NCBI GenBank assembly: GCA_029718625.1 | Contig: CM056395.1 | Location: 24,166,899 to 24,230,898, forward strand | DNA from: Synaphobranchus kaupii | Taxonomy: Eukaryota > Chordata > Actinopteri > Anguilliformes > Synaphobranchidae | Direction: 5' to 3' | Length of the DNA: 64,000 nt | Part shown: positions 50,876 through 63,130 of the stretch, piece after piece | How the letters are laid out: every line of letters starts with the position of its first letter | How positions within the stretch are numbered: the stretch's first letter is position 1 | Program-made: the position numbers and the translations under genes | Notes under the pieces: model-generated | What the model was told of the DNA's origin: nothing | The model's database searches: none | What the model saw: the letters and a program-made list of their open reading frames with translations, nothing else

Positions 50876-52245
50876 CATAAAACCTCCTGTTTACATGAGC
50901 TTTCCCTCTAGGTATTACCCCTTAACTGCACGGTAGGGAGAAGAGCTTCGGAAACCTGCGATCGCTGGAGGGAATCCACCCCTTTGGGTCCCCGTTAGGC
51001 CCCCATTAGCCTGGTTTATAGCGCTATTTCTCTTCATTTATTGCCATGAAGAGGGTCTCCATGGGTTTTTTTAATGTTGTGTCTTTTAATGCGCCCCCAC
51101 ACTGTTTTACAGTGAATTATCTTTGCCTCATGCTACGGTTTCTGTCAACAATGTCCCCCAGGCACCTCCCAGTAATTATCTCAGCTTTGCGGTCACGTTG
51201 TAAAAACTCTGAGAATGGACAAAAATCACACATTATTGTGGGCTGCCATCTTGCTAGTAGCACTTTAAAAGGCAAAAGTGTATTGTCCTAAATCCTTCAG
51301 TATACACGTATAACACTGTCATTGACATGTTATCCTTATAATAATTCAAAAGTAAAGGTTATGCATTATGAAGTCTTTTGTGAAACATATTATGCGTTAA
51401 GGTCAATCCTCTGACCGAATCCTTGGTGGTTTGTCCCTGTAGAAATGCTTAAGAATGAGCTCCCAATGAATATGCTTTGCTGTGGTAATTAAGGCATCAT
51501 GTAATGCATTAATCAAGGCTTTAGCAAAACGGCAACCCTTCATTGTCAAAGGAATATCTCGTATCTATGCATCTTCAGTTTCCTTCGCTGCAAGAAACGA
51601 TCTGTTTTAAAGGATCACGTCAAGTAAAATCAGTGGTAGAAATGTAATGGCAGGCATTTCCATCTATCAATATTAGTTTTCTTTACTTTACGTCCAATCT
51701 CTCTGGTGGACATGGTGAGGGTGATGGCTTTTATCAACGGGTACGATGCAGTGTCCTATGAGAGAAAGATACGGCTAGTCTAAAGCTTGCATGTCTCCTT
51801 TCCATTGAAGGTTGTGCAGTGAAGTGAACGGTCACATACAGAAAAAAATCTAAGTCACTCTTCTTCCAGTAAATTGAATGATGGCTTTATGTAACTTGTC
51901 CTTTATCTAAGATCTGTTACAGTATATCTGCCAGTGGACATCTTTTATCACAAATTTCCGGCACATTCATAACAGACTACTCTGGCTCGGAGTGCTTGCG
52001 CAAGATTAATTCACACCAGACGTGGAACAGGATGAACAATTGCCACAAGCCTGTTATTGGACGTTCATATTTCAATGTGACATATTTGGCAATGTTTGTT
52101 TATGACAAGCAATGTGACAGAAAGTTGCACAATCCCTGTGGCTAAGTGATGAAAATGAAATTCAAAAGAAACCTGTGGTTTGTCCATCAAATTAAACTCT
52201 TAGTTTTCCTGGCTTTCTTCTTGCACTCATGGTGTGACAGAAGGC
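50876..52245. other. Unique DNA, no gene seen
   Basis: A stretch at about 51455-51560, rich in TAAT and ATGAATATGC-like words, could be a conserved non-coding element. No conservation data are available here. Confidence 0.4.
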
Positions 52246-52454
52246 GTGCGTGTGTATGTGCAAGCTTGTGTGTGTGTGCATGCGCTTGTATGTGTGTACG
52301 CGTGCGTGCATGCGTGCTTATGTGTGTGTTTGCGTGCGCTTGTGTGTGTGCGCGATTGTGTGTTTGTGTGCGCTTGTATGTGTGTGTTTGCGTGCGCTTG
52401 TGTGTGTGTGCGATTGTGTGTTTGTGTGCGCTTGTATGTGTGTGTGTGCGTGTC
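52246..52454. repeat. GT/GC-rich repeat with a 58-bp higher-order unit
   Basis: Alternating purine-pyrimidine sequence. A block of about 58 bp (TATGTGTGTGTTTGCGTGCG and onward) occurs twice at about 52318-52434. Confidence 0.85.
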
Positions 52455-54417
52455 CAGAAGATGATACGATGTCACTCGCACAGCAGAATATCTGAACAGC
52501 ATGTGAAGACTAACGTGGTTCAGAATGGCCTGTAATAAACCATAGCTCACTTTGGACACAGCAGATGGGGAACATCGCACTCACGGGAAATGGTGAGTAA
52601 CTGAATGGGCAGAATTTACTATAAGAAGCCCCTAATGACCTTGCTAGAACTGACACACCCCAACAACTTATCGGAGATCTGCACTGGAATTTGATTGTGA
52701 CTCAGTTTGATGCCCAGTTCACCCTCAGATAATGCTAGACTACTCCCCATCAAGGAGTTGGGTGTGTTTCTGTGAATCATACGTGTAGAGGCCAGGGGAT
52801 TCGGCACAGCTCGGGTTCGTATAGCAGTATACATAGGCTACTTCCTTTAATTTATGCCTTTATTTTTCTGTGTTTGTTTTCACAGGTGGATGGGTCTCTG
52901 ACGGACTTGGTGTGGAATGCTACTCGTAGCCTTTGCTCTGAGGCGACCGTGCGTGTTTACAAAGGAGGGAAATGGAATTGGCCGAACTTCTTGCGGGACT
53001 GAATCCTTCGTATTTCAGTCTGGCAATGTAGCCTACGTTTCCTCCCGTGTTTTGAATCCTTTTTTTTTTTCCCTCCCTCTCATCGCTGTTTGAATTTTGC
53101 ATCTTTGCGGTTTCCGTTTAATGTTCCCGTTCGGTCTGGATGTGCGCGGACGGGGCAGGGAGTCACACGTGACTCTGCGGCCAGCGCACGAGTCCAGAAT
53201 TCTCCAGGGCGACGCGTAATTCTGGAACGATGTATTTTTTCAATGCGTTAATCCATTGGTTTGTTTTTTTCAGCATATTTGAGGGATGAGGTCGTCGGAC
53301 TTGCTGGATGTGATTTCAGCCTTTGGCCTCCATCAAGAGAGATGATGAGATAAGGAGAATAGGCCTTCAGAGGCTTGGTTGCCTTTAACTTTCAACTTTC
53401 CTTGAAAAAAGCAAGAAAACGGCATTAAAATCAACATCACATTTTAAGAATCGGGTGCCTTTTTAAAAAAGTTAGTTAGGTTTTTAAAGCTTCTCAAACT
53501 TGGCCTGCCCTGAAAAAATCATTTATATGTTATAAGAATATTTCTGCAAGTTAAATTGCACTACAAAAGGTTATGGATGGAACTGCAACCTTTTGGAGGA
53601 TTGGACATTTACATAGTCCTTTGGCCCAAATAATTGGACTGACACGCCGTTGGTAATTATGTTGGAGAAACTATTTTATTTCTGTATCTACACTGGTGAT
53701 TTATATCGAATGGAAGGGGTCATCACATTGAGATGTCAAGGCCAACTGTAGGATAAACCAATGCCTTAAATGGGCTGTGCAACCTGCAGTTGGCCTGCGA
53801 TGGCATTCACTCAATTAAATTACAAGCCTCATTTGCTTAGTTCTTTGACACACTCTTGAGCAAAAGAAACAAAACAGAGAATTTGACAAACAGTGTTTAA
53901 ACATGAACAGTTTATTTCTCTGCAACAAGCACATACAGAGTTCGTCTGAGGAATGGTTTATTAGTGTGTAGAATTTCCACCTTTTCCAGACTGTAGTGCC
54001 CTGGGCTGAGGGCTCCAGTCAGCTACTGGTAGTCAGTGGGCTGCCCATGCAGTTTTGATAAATGAACCATTTATTATCATTTGGGAGCGCAATAATACTT
54101 CTACCACAACGGCCCCAATGTGCTCTTCCTCTGAAGTAGAACAAAATGAACTAATCATGAACAGAAGGCTTGATTTCCTAACTAATTCAAGAGTGTCCCC
54201 AATTAATCTACTCAACTTCTGGAGGGGGGGGGAAAAAACTGTTAATCAGCTGTTAGCTGATGAACCGCGAGCCGTAATAACAAACTGATACTGAATATGG
54301 GTGTCTCATGTTGTTCAGTCTCAGTGTGTCATGGCCACTGCCTCTCTAGTAAAATTATGATTTAAAAGGACATTTATTGAGCCATCTCTGAAGCAGAAAA
54401 CAAGTGAAGGATTGGAG
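52455..54417. other. Unique DNA, no gene seen
   Basis: An ORF at 52772-53002 is preceded in part by a splice-acceptor-like TTGTTTTCACAG at 52886, but it has no recognised domain. Nothing else stands out. Confidence 0.4.
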
Positions 54418-54592
54418 CGGCAGTGTAGTATAATGGCTAAGGAACCTGGTTGCAGGTTCTAGGTAGGACACTGCTGCTGTACCCGTGAGCAAGGTACATA
54501 ACCTGAATTGTGTCAGTATATATCCATCTGTGTAAATATTTTTTTTTTTTAAAACTCTGGATAAGAGCGTCTGCTAAATGCCCGTAATGTAT
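54418..54592 (+). mobile_element. Degraded SINE with L2-type tail
   Basis: CGGCAGTGTAGTATAATGGC, GCAAGGTACATAACCTGAAT, a T run, then CTCTGGATAAGAGCGTCTGC and TAATGTAT follow the order of the SINE at 31816. About 20 bp around the B box are deleted, so the internal promoter is probably dead. Confidence 0.88.
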
Positions 54593-57271
54593 GGTGTTGA
54601 AACGGAGAGTATGGACGGACACTTGGACATATACACACTGTTCCTAGGACACGGAGTTCTGTGAGAGAAAGGGTACGGATAGATATAATGCACACACAGA
54701 GGACATAACGTGTCCATCTAAGATTTTGGAAGCAAGTTATCCGCATGGCAGGTTCATAAGAACTACAGTGGCTAAATCACAGGGGGAGAGAATGCTGGGG
54801 TGTTTTAAAATGGCTCAGAGCTTTTTTCCTTCGACTTTATAGAAGCAACAATGGAGCCGTATTTTTTTTAATTTTTTTTATGTGCGTCTGTGAAATGGTC
54901 TACAGGAATGACAAGATGTTTTGTTTTTACAGTGTTTGGGTTACCAGGAGTATCGGCATGGGATTTAAAAATCGGCCAGTGTAGGATGTTGTAAAATCCA
55001 GTTTAAAGCCAGTTTATATTATAGTTTTATATTTACCGCATACATGTTTCCATAGTGTGTGGTATAGTAATATTAAATCATAGGACTGGAACATAATGTC
55101 ACCAGATGTTGTACACAAAGTGGAGCCGCTTCTCAGCAGAACTAAGTACTGCTGTGACAAAGTTTAAACACATTATTAACAAGTAGTTTTTCCTGAGATT
55201 AACTCCGCCTGAGAATCATAAATTACCGACACGCTGTTAATTCAAGTCAAATTTCATCACTTCACAGCTCATAATAAAGACTGAACATATACTTAATAAT
55301 GGCTTTGAGCAATGTTGGGGAAAAAAAATTTGTTGCTGTTAGAGAGCCAATCAAAGTCAGTCAGAGAACAAGAACAGTCCCGTTCTTAGGGCTCCGTCCA
55401 CCAACCTTTCAGTGGTTGACGGTATTTTTCTTTGCAATCATTTCTGACTGTTCTCTATATTTCCAGTGCAAGAGTAATACCCAGATAGGCTGTCGCACAA
55501 CTGGCGCCTGACCTTTGACCCCTGAGACGGCGGAGAATTCACGGGCACACAAAAGAAGCCGTGTCCTGGCGCCCCCTGTCTTTCAGGAGGGGTCAGCGCC
55601 TGCCGAACCCAGGGGGGTCTGCTGCAGACCGCCCGGTGACTTTGCCAAACTCCCAGCAGAGCTCTTATGGTTCTTTATGGGAGTCAGGGTATCCAGTACA
55701 TCCATTCACACCCTAATTTTCTCACTGAAAGCCTGCTGTATGTCTATAACTCCCTCGGATGTGGCTGAGTAATAGGCCACATTACAAACGCATGCTCATA
55801 ATGGAAAAAACGGGGCAAAAGTAGCATGTTTGTATATGAGCTTGTCTATGTGAACACATGGCTTAACACAAAAATAGAACATATTAATACATACTCATTG
55901 TTACCATATGCGGCTCTCAACACCGTTGACAAGCTCTCCAGACAATACATCTTTAAAACAGCCGTTTTCAAGGAGCTACAATTAGGCCAGCATTACATCA
56001 CGGCGAAGGAAAATGCATGTGTTCGCAAATGTGCTGTTTGTGGTCGTGCCCGTTGGCAATAGATCACCTAGAGAGGTTAATTCTATCACGGGCGCTCGTG
56101 ATTGAGGAGACGCCGTGGAAACTGCAAATCACAGGGGGGTTAATTAAGGCCTCATGGAGCTTTTAGGTCAGTGGTCTGCATCTTATTTACATTCTCTCAG
56201 TTTTCTGTTCCACGTGGAGGGGAATCCCCCCACAAGTCTCCTGTGGGCTCTTGCGTGTATATTTCATGCTGTTCCAGCTTTTTAGGAAACCGCGGTCCTC
56301 CAGTCTCGCTGGAGCGCGCGGATCAAAAGCGCCAGTCCTGATCTGGGATGGTGAGTTTGCGATCGCAGACGCCGAGTGTACGGAACTACCGTTTGGTGTA
56401 ACTGCCAGAATTCACGTCTTTTGTTATGGCCACTTAAATCAACTGATTATCAACAGTTACAATATGAGCACAGCGCTCATTTAGCTACTTATCTGTTAGC
56501 CGGCGAACATAAAATGTTTATGCTACTATAAAACGATATTTTTAAAAATAAAAATCATTTTGATAGAAAAAAGCGAGTTTTTGTGTGCCCTGAACAGTAG
56601 AGGAGGTAGGGTAATGTGTGAAACGGCTTGTCTTGAATGGGTGGTGTTTCTGAGAGTGAAAACCCCCGCCGCCTCTCATGGGTTTTGGCATCAGACACGA
56701 CTTTGCTCGACAATCAGATGTCTGCGGCCAGGATTCTTCACTGCTGTGTCGATGTGGGAACTTAAATTATACTCTTGCAAAAGTCTTATATTTCAGAGGA
56801 AAAGACATCTCACCCCTTTTAACCTACCCGAAACAATTTCAATTTGCCGTACAATCTCACGTACAGTACGCCGTTAATAATGTGGTTTTGGCGCTGGTTT
56901 AAGGAGCTGCACAAACATAAACTAACCACCGGTTCCCAGGCAGATGAGTCCAAGGGTCTGCTTCTCATCAGCTGTCTAGAGATCCCTCTTCTGCAGTGGA
57001 AGAGTAATAGACCTCAACCTAACAGAGTAAATTTGATCTGTTAGCTGTACTGGCTGTACCATTAAAAAGAAACAAGTAAACGCTCACGCTTTGTGGAATT
57101 GCGATCGCAGACGGGGGGGGGGGGGGGGGAGCATACAAATATGCATACCTCCTTACTCTTATTAAATTCATATTTTCCCTGTTTTCTTTTACTATAATTT
57201 TGGATTACAACAAAATTTGGGCCAAAAATAGTTTAACAGGCCTGTGGGTTGTATTCAAAAATAGAATCTGT
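54593..57271. other. Unique DNA, no gene seen
   Basis: ORFs up to 105 codons without domains. A run of 17 G lies at 57113-57129. Confidence 0.45.
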
Positions 57272-57273
57272 GA

Positions 57274-58803
57274 TTGACGCGTCATCGTGCAACCACCTGT
57301 CCACTAGACCCCATACCTTCAGCAGTTCTCCAGTCTATATCTGCTGAGCTCCTTCCATATCTGTCCTCCATTATTAACACCTCCTTTATCTGTGGCCATG
57401 TTCCTGCTGCCTTTAAAACTGCCCGTGTAACCCCACTCCTTAAAAAACCTAGCTTAGATCCCGCTGATGTCAGGAACTACCGTCCGGTATCTCTCTTGCC
57501 CTTCCTGTCCAAAACACTTGAACGTGCTGTCCTTAACCAACTGTCTGCTTTTCTCCACCAGAACAACCTGCTTGACCCGCATCAGTCTGGCTTCAGAACC
57601 GGCCATTCGACTGAAACTGCTCTCCTGGCTGTGACTGAGGCACTCGCCACTGCTAGAGCCTCCTCCCTCTCCTCTGTTCTGATTCTCCTTGACCTGTCTG
57701 CGGCATTCGACACGGTCAATCACAAGCTCCTGATCTCCACACTCGCTGAGATGGGCATTTCAGGAACTGCCCTGTCTTGGTTTGTATCGTATCTCACTGA
57801 TAGATCCTACCAAGTCTCCTGGAAGGGTTCCGTCTCTGCTCCCCGTCCCCTGTCTACAGGAGTCCCGCAGGGATCTGTACTGGGTCCTCTGCTGTTCTCT
57901 ATGTATACTAAGTCTCTTGGCTCAGTAATACATTCACATGGCTTCTCATACCATAGCTATGCTGACGACACTCAACTCTTCCTCTCTTTCCCTCCCTCCA
58001 CCCCACAGGTTAAGGAGAGGATATCTGCTTGTCTGACTGACATCTCGGAGTGGATGGCTACCCATCACCTGAAGCTCAACCTTGACAAGACAGAGCTCCT
58101 CTTCATGCCGTACAAGACCTCCCCACTACATGACCTCTCCATCACCGTTGATGGGACCGTGGTGGCTGCCTCCCGCTCTGCAAGGAACCTGGGGGTGGTC
58201 CTGGACGACCGGCTGGACTTCAAAGAGCACATCAGGGCGACGGCACGGTCCTGCAGGTTCCTCCTGTACAACATCAGGAGGATTCGACCGTACCTGACCA
58301 CCTACTCCACCCAGCTTCTTGTCCAGACCATGGTCACCTCACGCCTGGACTACTGCAACTCCCTGCTCGCAAGCCTGCCGGCCTGCGCCATTCTGCCTCT
58401 TCAACTGATCCAGAATGCAGCTGCCCGGCTTGTGTTCAACCTCCCGAAATTTTCCCACGTAACCCCCCTGCTGAGGTCTCTCCACTGGCTGCCAGTTGCA
58501 GCCAGGATCAGGTTCAAAGTTCTGACCCTGGCCTACACTGCAGCCAATAGGACAGGCCCCGCCTACCTGCAGGACTTAATCCAGAACTATGTTCCTGCTC
58601 GACCACTTCGCTCTTCTACAGCAGGGCGACTGGCACTTCCCCCCCTCCGTGTCAAAGGCTCTCGCTTGTCCCGACTGCGGAGTTTTTCCACATTAGCTCC
58701 TCAGTGGTGGAATGAACTTCCCATTCCCCTACGTTCTACTCCAACCCTGCCTGCATTCCGTCGAGGCCTGAAGACACACCTCTTCAGACTCCACCTTGAC
58801 TGA
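57274..58803 (+). pseudogene. L2-type reverse transcriptase, 509 codons, 5' part missing
   Basis: The product copies LINE (and partner SINE) RNA into DNA at a nicked target. Visible blocks are CPLDPIPSAVLQ, TPLLKKPSLDPADVRNYRPV, QSGFRTGHSTETALL, ILLDLSAAFDTVNH (first catalytic Asp near residue 140), STGVPQGSVLGPLLF, and SYADDTQLF (YADD at residues 229-232). A C-terminal region with SRLDYCNSLLASLP, IQNAAARLV, LHWLPVAARI and WNELPIPLRS follows; it is typical of fish L2 proteins. The frame is intact to TGA, but it starts inside the protein after a stop at 57271, with no true initiator Met. The N-terminal endonuclease is absent, so it cannot act alone. Confidence 0.92.
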
Positions 58804-59033
58804 TACCCTCACCTAGGAATATCAGTTCCCTGTTCCCTGTGTTTTCCTGTCTGTTTATTATAGTTTACAATAGTATTTGGAATGGTAGTGTGGTGTTGCT
58901 GATTTTCCCACAGCTTACTGTGAACTACAGTCGACGCTCATTGCTAGGGATAGCTGCTACATTATGTGAAGGATGTGCTTTGCCCTGTCTGTTCTGTAGT
59001 GATCTTGATAATGTCTCTGTACGCACTTACTGT

Positions 59034-59088
59034 ACGTCGCTTTGGATAAAAGCGTCTGCTAAATAAATGTAATGTAAAATGTAATGTA
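59034..59088 (+). other. Conserved L2/SINE 3' stem-loop and TGTAA-type tail
   Basis: CGTCGCTTTGGATAAAAGCG followed by TCTGCTAAAT and TGTAATG repeats. In the eel system this hairpin is the recognition site for the LINE enzyme. The SINE at 31816 carries the same string with one change (CTCTGG for CTTTGG). Confidence 0.85.
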
Positions 59089-59621
59089 CCTTTCCCATTG
59101 GCAGAACTTCCATTGTTTTGATGGAAGGTTACATCAGAACTGCGCAAGGCTTTTTATTTTTTTTTGTTAATTAACATTCCAACTTGATCTGATTTAGCTG
59201 TGGTAAAATGTCCCCTTTTCCAAATAGTAGTGTCCTTAAAAGGACATTTGATACCCCTATGTATTCAGTCTTCAACGTCACCGGGAACTCTTCTCCCAAA
59301 ATATTAAGCACAAGGAACGTTGTTTGATGTACAAGGATTTACCATCAAGGGGGGATGTAGTCGGTGATGCCAAACCAACCCAAACACTTTTCCTGGCATT
59401 CATTTGAAATATGCAGAATTAAGCATTCGTTTTGAACACTCATTAGATTTATAGGTTATACCGCAAGCAGCAATGTAAACTGTTGATAATATATATCAAT
59501 ACATTATAGCAGAGAATATGTAGATTTTGAATAATGAAGAGTATTAATAATGTATGAAGTCTTCTGAGCTGTTGGTTTTTTCAACATATTCTCAATTGAC
59601 CTCAATCTTCAACTGCATATA
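59089..59621. other. Unique AT-rich DNA, no gene seen
   Basis: Nothing recognised. Confidence 0.45.
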
Positions 59622-60133
59622 CACTGCCTGGCCAAAAAAAAAGTCGCACACTCTAATATTTTGTTGGACCGCCTTTAGCTTTGATTACGGCACGCATTCG
59701 TCGTGGCATTGTTTCAACAACCTTATGCAACGTCACAACATTTATTTCCATCCAGAGTTGCATTCATTTTTGGCCGAGATCTCGTATTGACGACGGGAGA
59801 GTCGAACCACTCCGTAAAGTCTTCTCCAGCACATCCCAAAGACTTTCAATGGGGATAAGGTCAGGACTCTGGTGGCCAATTCATGTGTGAAAATGATTCC
59901 TCGTGCTCCCCGAACCACTCTTTCACAGTTTGAGCCCGATGAATCTTGGCATTGTCGTCCTGGAATATGCCCATTGATGGGAGAACCTGGTCATTCAGTA
60001 CATTCAGGTACTCAGCTGACTTCATTTTATTGCTGCATAACGTTACTGAGCCTAGACCTGACCAATTGAAGCAACCCCAGATCATAACACTTGTACAGTG
60101 GGCACTCTGCATGACTTTTTTGGCTAGGCAGTG
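59622..60133 (-). mobile_element. Tc1-like transposon, family 1, third copy
   Basis: Left end CACTGCCTGGCCAAAAAAAA, flanked by TA; the right end retains GGCTAGGCAGTG plus TA but has lost part of its inverted repeat. 512 bp, same internal deletion as its sisters, transposase fragment on the minus strand. Confidence 0.9.
59861..60112 (-). pseudogene. Tc1-like transposase fragment (family 1)
   Basis: The frame reads [15 protein letters not shown], then [19 protein letters not shown], then [18 protein letters not shown], then HMNWPPES, and stops. The family-conserved [15 protein letters not shown] block follows at once in another frame, so a small indel of two bases separates WPP from SPDL. Second catalytic Asp present, Glu block out of frame, N-terminal half and first Asp missing. 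Dead. Confidence 0.86.
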
Positions 60134-60221
60134 TATGTAAGGTAAATGTCATTGAGTAGCATTCAATTGGGCAAAGGCAGTAAACATTCTCTGGTCCCAG
60201 AACAGCAAACGGCATGCTGGA

Positions 60222-60403
60222 GGTTGTGTAGTATAATGGTTAGAGGACTGGGTTTGTAACCCAAAGGTTGCAGGTTTGATTCCCTGGATAGATCAGGTCG
60301 ATCCCTGGTTGCAGGTCCCAGATAAGACACTACTGTTGTGCCCTTCAGCAAGGTACTTAACCCGAATTGCTTCAGTAAACATCCAGCCGTATAAATGTAA
60401 AAA
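60222..60403 (+). mobile_element. SINE with L2-type body, tail missing
   Basis: GTGTAGTATAATGGTTAGAG, GTAACCCAAAGGTTGCAGGT, GTTGTGCCCTTCAGCAAGG and GGTACTTAACCCGAATTGC follow the order of the SINE family. The B-box region is locally duplicated (two versions of GATTCCCTGG / GATCCCTGG). The tail is absent because the next, opposite SINE begins there. Confidence 0.82.
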
Positions 60404-60404
60404 G

Positions 60405-60597
60405 CATTACAATACTGGCATTTAGCAGACACTCTTATTCAGAGAAACTTACTTTTGCATTTTTACATGGCATCATGAATACAGCTGGATACAAACTCAA
60501 GTGCTTCTGGTTAATGGCAGTGTCCTCCCCAGGAATCAAACCTACAACCTTTAGATTTTAAGCCCAAGATCCCGACCCATTACACTGCACTGGCACC
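60405..60597 (-). mobile_element. SINE with L2-type tail, opposite orientation
   Basis: The tail is on the left (GGCATTTAGCAGACACTCTT on this strand), then the body (GTATCCAGCTGTATTCATGA on the other strand), and the head with AGTGTAATGGGTCGGGATCT on the right. With the preceding copy it forms a tail-to-tail inverted pair. Confidence 0.8.
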
Positions 60598-61635
60598 CGC
60601 AGTTTAAAATAAACAACAGGGGCTTGAATAAATCCTTTGTCTCTGAATCTTCCGCTTCACTCTGTGTTTTTCAGATGACGCCCATGAGGCCTAGTTGGGT
60701 TGGGGAGATCTCTGGTTCTTACCTGTTCCGTTTCCCCGCGGCGCAACGGGCTTACTCACAGATTGTCTGAGAATTTGGGGGAGCTCCTGAGCTCCTGATC
60801 CCCTCATTCCAGAGGTTTTTCCCCCAACTTCCCGGGCCGCTGTAGGGGTCGGGCCCTCCGCAGAGGCATTCCGCAACCACGTCCTTGGTGACGAATCACC
60901 GGGAGTATTAACCGAAATCGGACTGTAAGATTCATGAGATTGTGTCTGAGACCTTCTGCTGAGTTCGGCTGAATTTCACTCAGCTGAAATACGGCTTTAA
61001 CACAGCAATAAAACTAGCCAGCGTTTACAGACTGGGAAAAAAAATATCAGGTGGACTCATCTTTATAGACGTGGTACAGCAGCCAGTCATTTTAAATGGC
61101 ACCATTGCATTTCTTTGGCTTATGAAGAAAAGAAATCCTCTCTGTGCATTGTTTCCATTTTAAATGGTTACATCTCTATTAAGGGAATAAGACATTTAAG
61201 GCAAAATAAAAAGTACAATAAAACAAACCAGGTGAACAAACAATGATCCATGTATAGGAAAAAAGCAGTTTCGTATATGGAAATATTACAGTATTATTTA
61301 TCTTCTGTATTTTTTTATTTATTTTAGATTTATATGAGGTAAAGCTCTGTCTGCCTTTATTGAAGATATTTCCAGTTTTAATGGTGCTTTTCGGGTCCCT
61401 TCACATCTGTATCAAATATTTATCCAGATAGTTTTGGGAGCCGAGACTCCTCTAATGTCTATAGGCAATGGAGAACCCACACAGCTGAGGCAATGGAGCA
61501 TACTCACCTAAATGTGCAGTGTATGTGTAAATTTTGCGTTCCCCAGTGGGAGAGAGAAAATGACTCATCGAGGAGTCAGGCTAATCTTGTTTTATGGCCA
61601 GCTGTCCTGCTCCACTTATGATCTGAACAACGAGG
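60598..61635. other. Unique DNA, no gene seen
   Basis: No coding or repeat signal recognised. Confidence 0.45.
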
Positions 61636-61880
61636 GGTGAATGCGGTGTCGTGGTCAGATGCTCAAAACGTGGCTTTTCTGGAGCTGGAGATTGTCAGTG
61701 GGGTTGGAATCCCGCACGAGGACAATTCCGTGCTAGGTGCCCCTTATGGAAACGTAATATACTTCAGTAGTATATTATTTATCCATAAGGGTGTCCTGCA
61801 AGATATCTTCCCCCAGTTGGTCGATTGTAAATCCATGTGCATAAATGGATAACATAATATATGGGATTGTAAATTAAGTA
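61636..61880 (+). mobile_element. Possible very degraded SINE
   Basis: GTTGGAATCCCGCACGAG is B-box-like and TAAATCCATGTGCATAAATG followed by GATAACATAATAT resembles the middle of the SINE at 31816. The remainder does not align clearly. Confidence 0.35.
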
Positions 61881-62679
61881 GTGTGAATATTCCACAGTGA
61901 AATTAGATTCTGTATAATAATAATATCAGCTGAGGTGGAGAGGGAGAACTACTGGGTCACGTGCCAAGGTTTGAGGTAAATATGCACATTTCAATCAGCG
62001 TTTCCTGATCTTGGTCTTGTGCACGGACCGTGTGCTGGATTTTATACATAGTCAACCCCTACAAAGTGGGATGAGATACAACAGTGTATTATTTGGCGGT
62101 TCACATGGTGGATAGAGTTTTAGACCGGTTTCAAACATGGTACAGCTACTGTATAGACAAGGATCTGGTACCGTATCATTAAATCATCTTTCAGACAGAA
62201 GCCCCACAATCCCAAATCTACCATTTTTCCATTAGCGTTTGGTCTTTCTCCCTGGGAAGGCTGGGATGGAGACTGTACATCATTTAATCACTTCTCTATG
62301 TTTATTTTTGGACCAAAATGTGGCCTTGCTCTTCCTGTAACCTCGGTTTGGTGAATAAATAAATGGCAGTATCTGTAAAGCTTTGCAATATCGCAGTATA
62401 GCTCAGGCTGTAATTAGGATAGGTTGCGATACGTATCCATCCTCTGTCCCCGTGCCAAAACACAAAATTGCATGTTCACTCTGGAGCCTCTGCTGACAAG
62501 GATGGGGCACTGAGTTCCCTCTGTGGGCACAAGTTCGCCAAATCCTCTTAAGGGGATGATGTCTGAGGTGGGGGGGGGGGGGCGGGTTTGCATTTTTTCC
62601 ATCCGTTGAGTTTTGCATTGAAACCGCTATTAATGCTTGAAAGGTTTTGATGCACAAATGCAGTAGAAATCCTAATGCT
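61881..62679. other. Unique DNA, no gene seen
   Basis: Contains a run of 13 G at 62570-62582. No coding signal. Confidence 0.45.
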
Positions 62680-62990
62680 TGCTTTACTTAAAATGGTGCA
62701 AAAGACCTCCAGAAGGACCCTCCATCTCTTCCTGTCCTGGGACACTATTGACACCTCCTTCCAGCTGAGCCCGACTCGGTCTTCTAGCTCCGCCTCAGCC
62801 GTGGGTCGCCAGGACAGGTCATCTTTGGTCGCCTTTCTTCTCTTCCCCTCTGGCGTCAAGTACAAGCCTCTTTTGAGATTGATTGTACTGTTCTGGTCAT
62901 GCAGTGCCCAATCCAGCTACACCTGGACCACCATGATGTCTTCTTGTTTGTATTTGCCTCTTGTTTTTTGGCTTTCATAGGCCATATTGA
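62680..62990 (-). pseudogene. RTE-type LINE protein C-terminus, remnant
   Basis: On the minus strand a frame reads YLTPEGKRRKATKDDLSWRP, then TAEAELEDRVGLSWKEVSIV and SQDRKRWRVLLEVFC. This matches the well-known end of RTE-group LINE proteins (GHVLR...TPEGKRKRGRPK.TWRRTVEAEL...DR..WR). Upstream, in another frame, WIGHCMTRTVQSIS corresponds to the preceding GHVLR segment, so frameshifts are present. Only about 100 codons remain. The remnant does not encode a working protein. Confidence 0.72.
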
Positions 62991-63130
62991 TTTTCAGGTT
63001 GAATTTGAGGGGTTTGGAGATAAACGTTTGATGTTTGTTTGTTATTGCTTTTGTGATTTTCTGGCATTCTGAGCCATATCCTGATGAGACCCAGCAGAAA
63101 AAAAAGGTTTAAGTATTTAATGTTTTTGAG

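Larger units (their letters stand above)
57272..59088 (+). mobile_element. L2-clade LINE (UnaL2-like), 5'-truncated
   Basis: It contains the reverse-transcriptase ORF and a 3' UTR of about 280 bp that ends in the conserved stem-loop tail and TGTAATG-type repeats. The endonuclease domain expected upstream is absent; the left boundary is near the in-frame TGA at 57271. An open frame of 509 codons suggests recent insertion. Its 3' end matches the SINEs in this window, so it represents the partner family that moves them. Confidence 0.9.

Noticed and set aside
52772..53002. 76-codon ORF with a splice-acceptor-like TTGTTTTCACAG inside
   Set aside because: Only about 38 codons follow the acceptor and nothing in them is recognisable; possible but unsupported.
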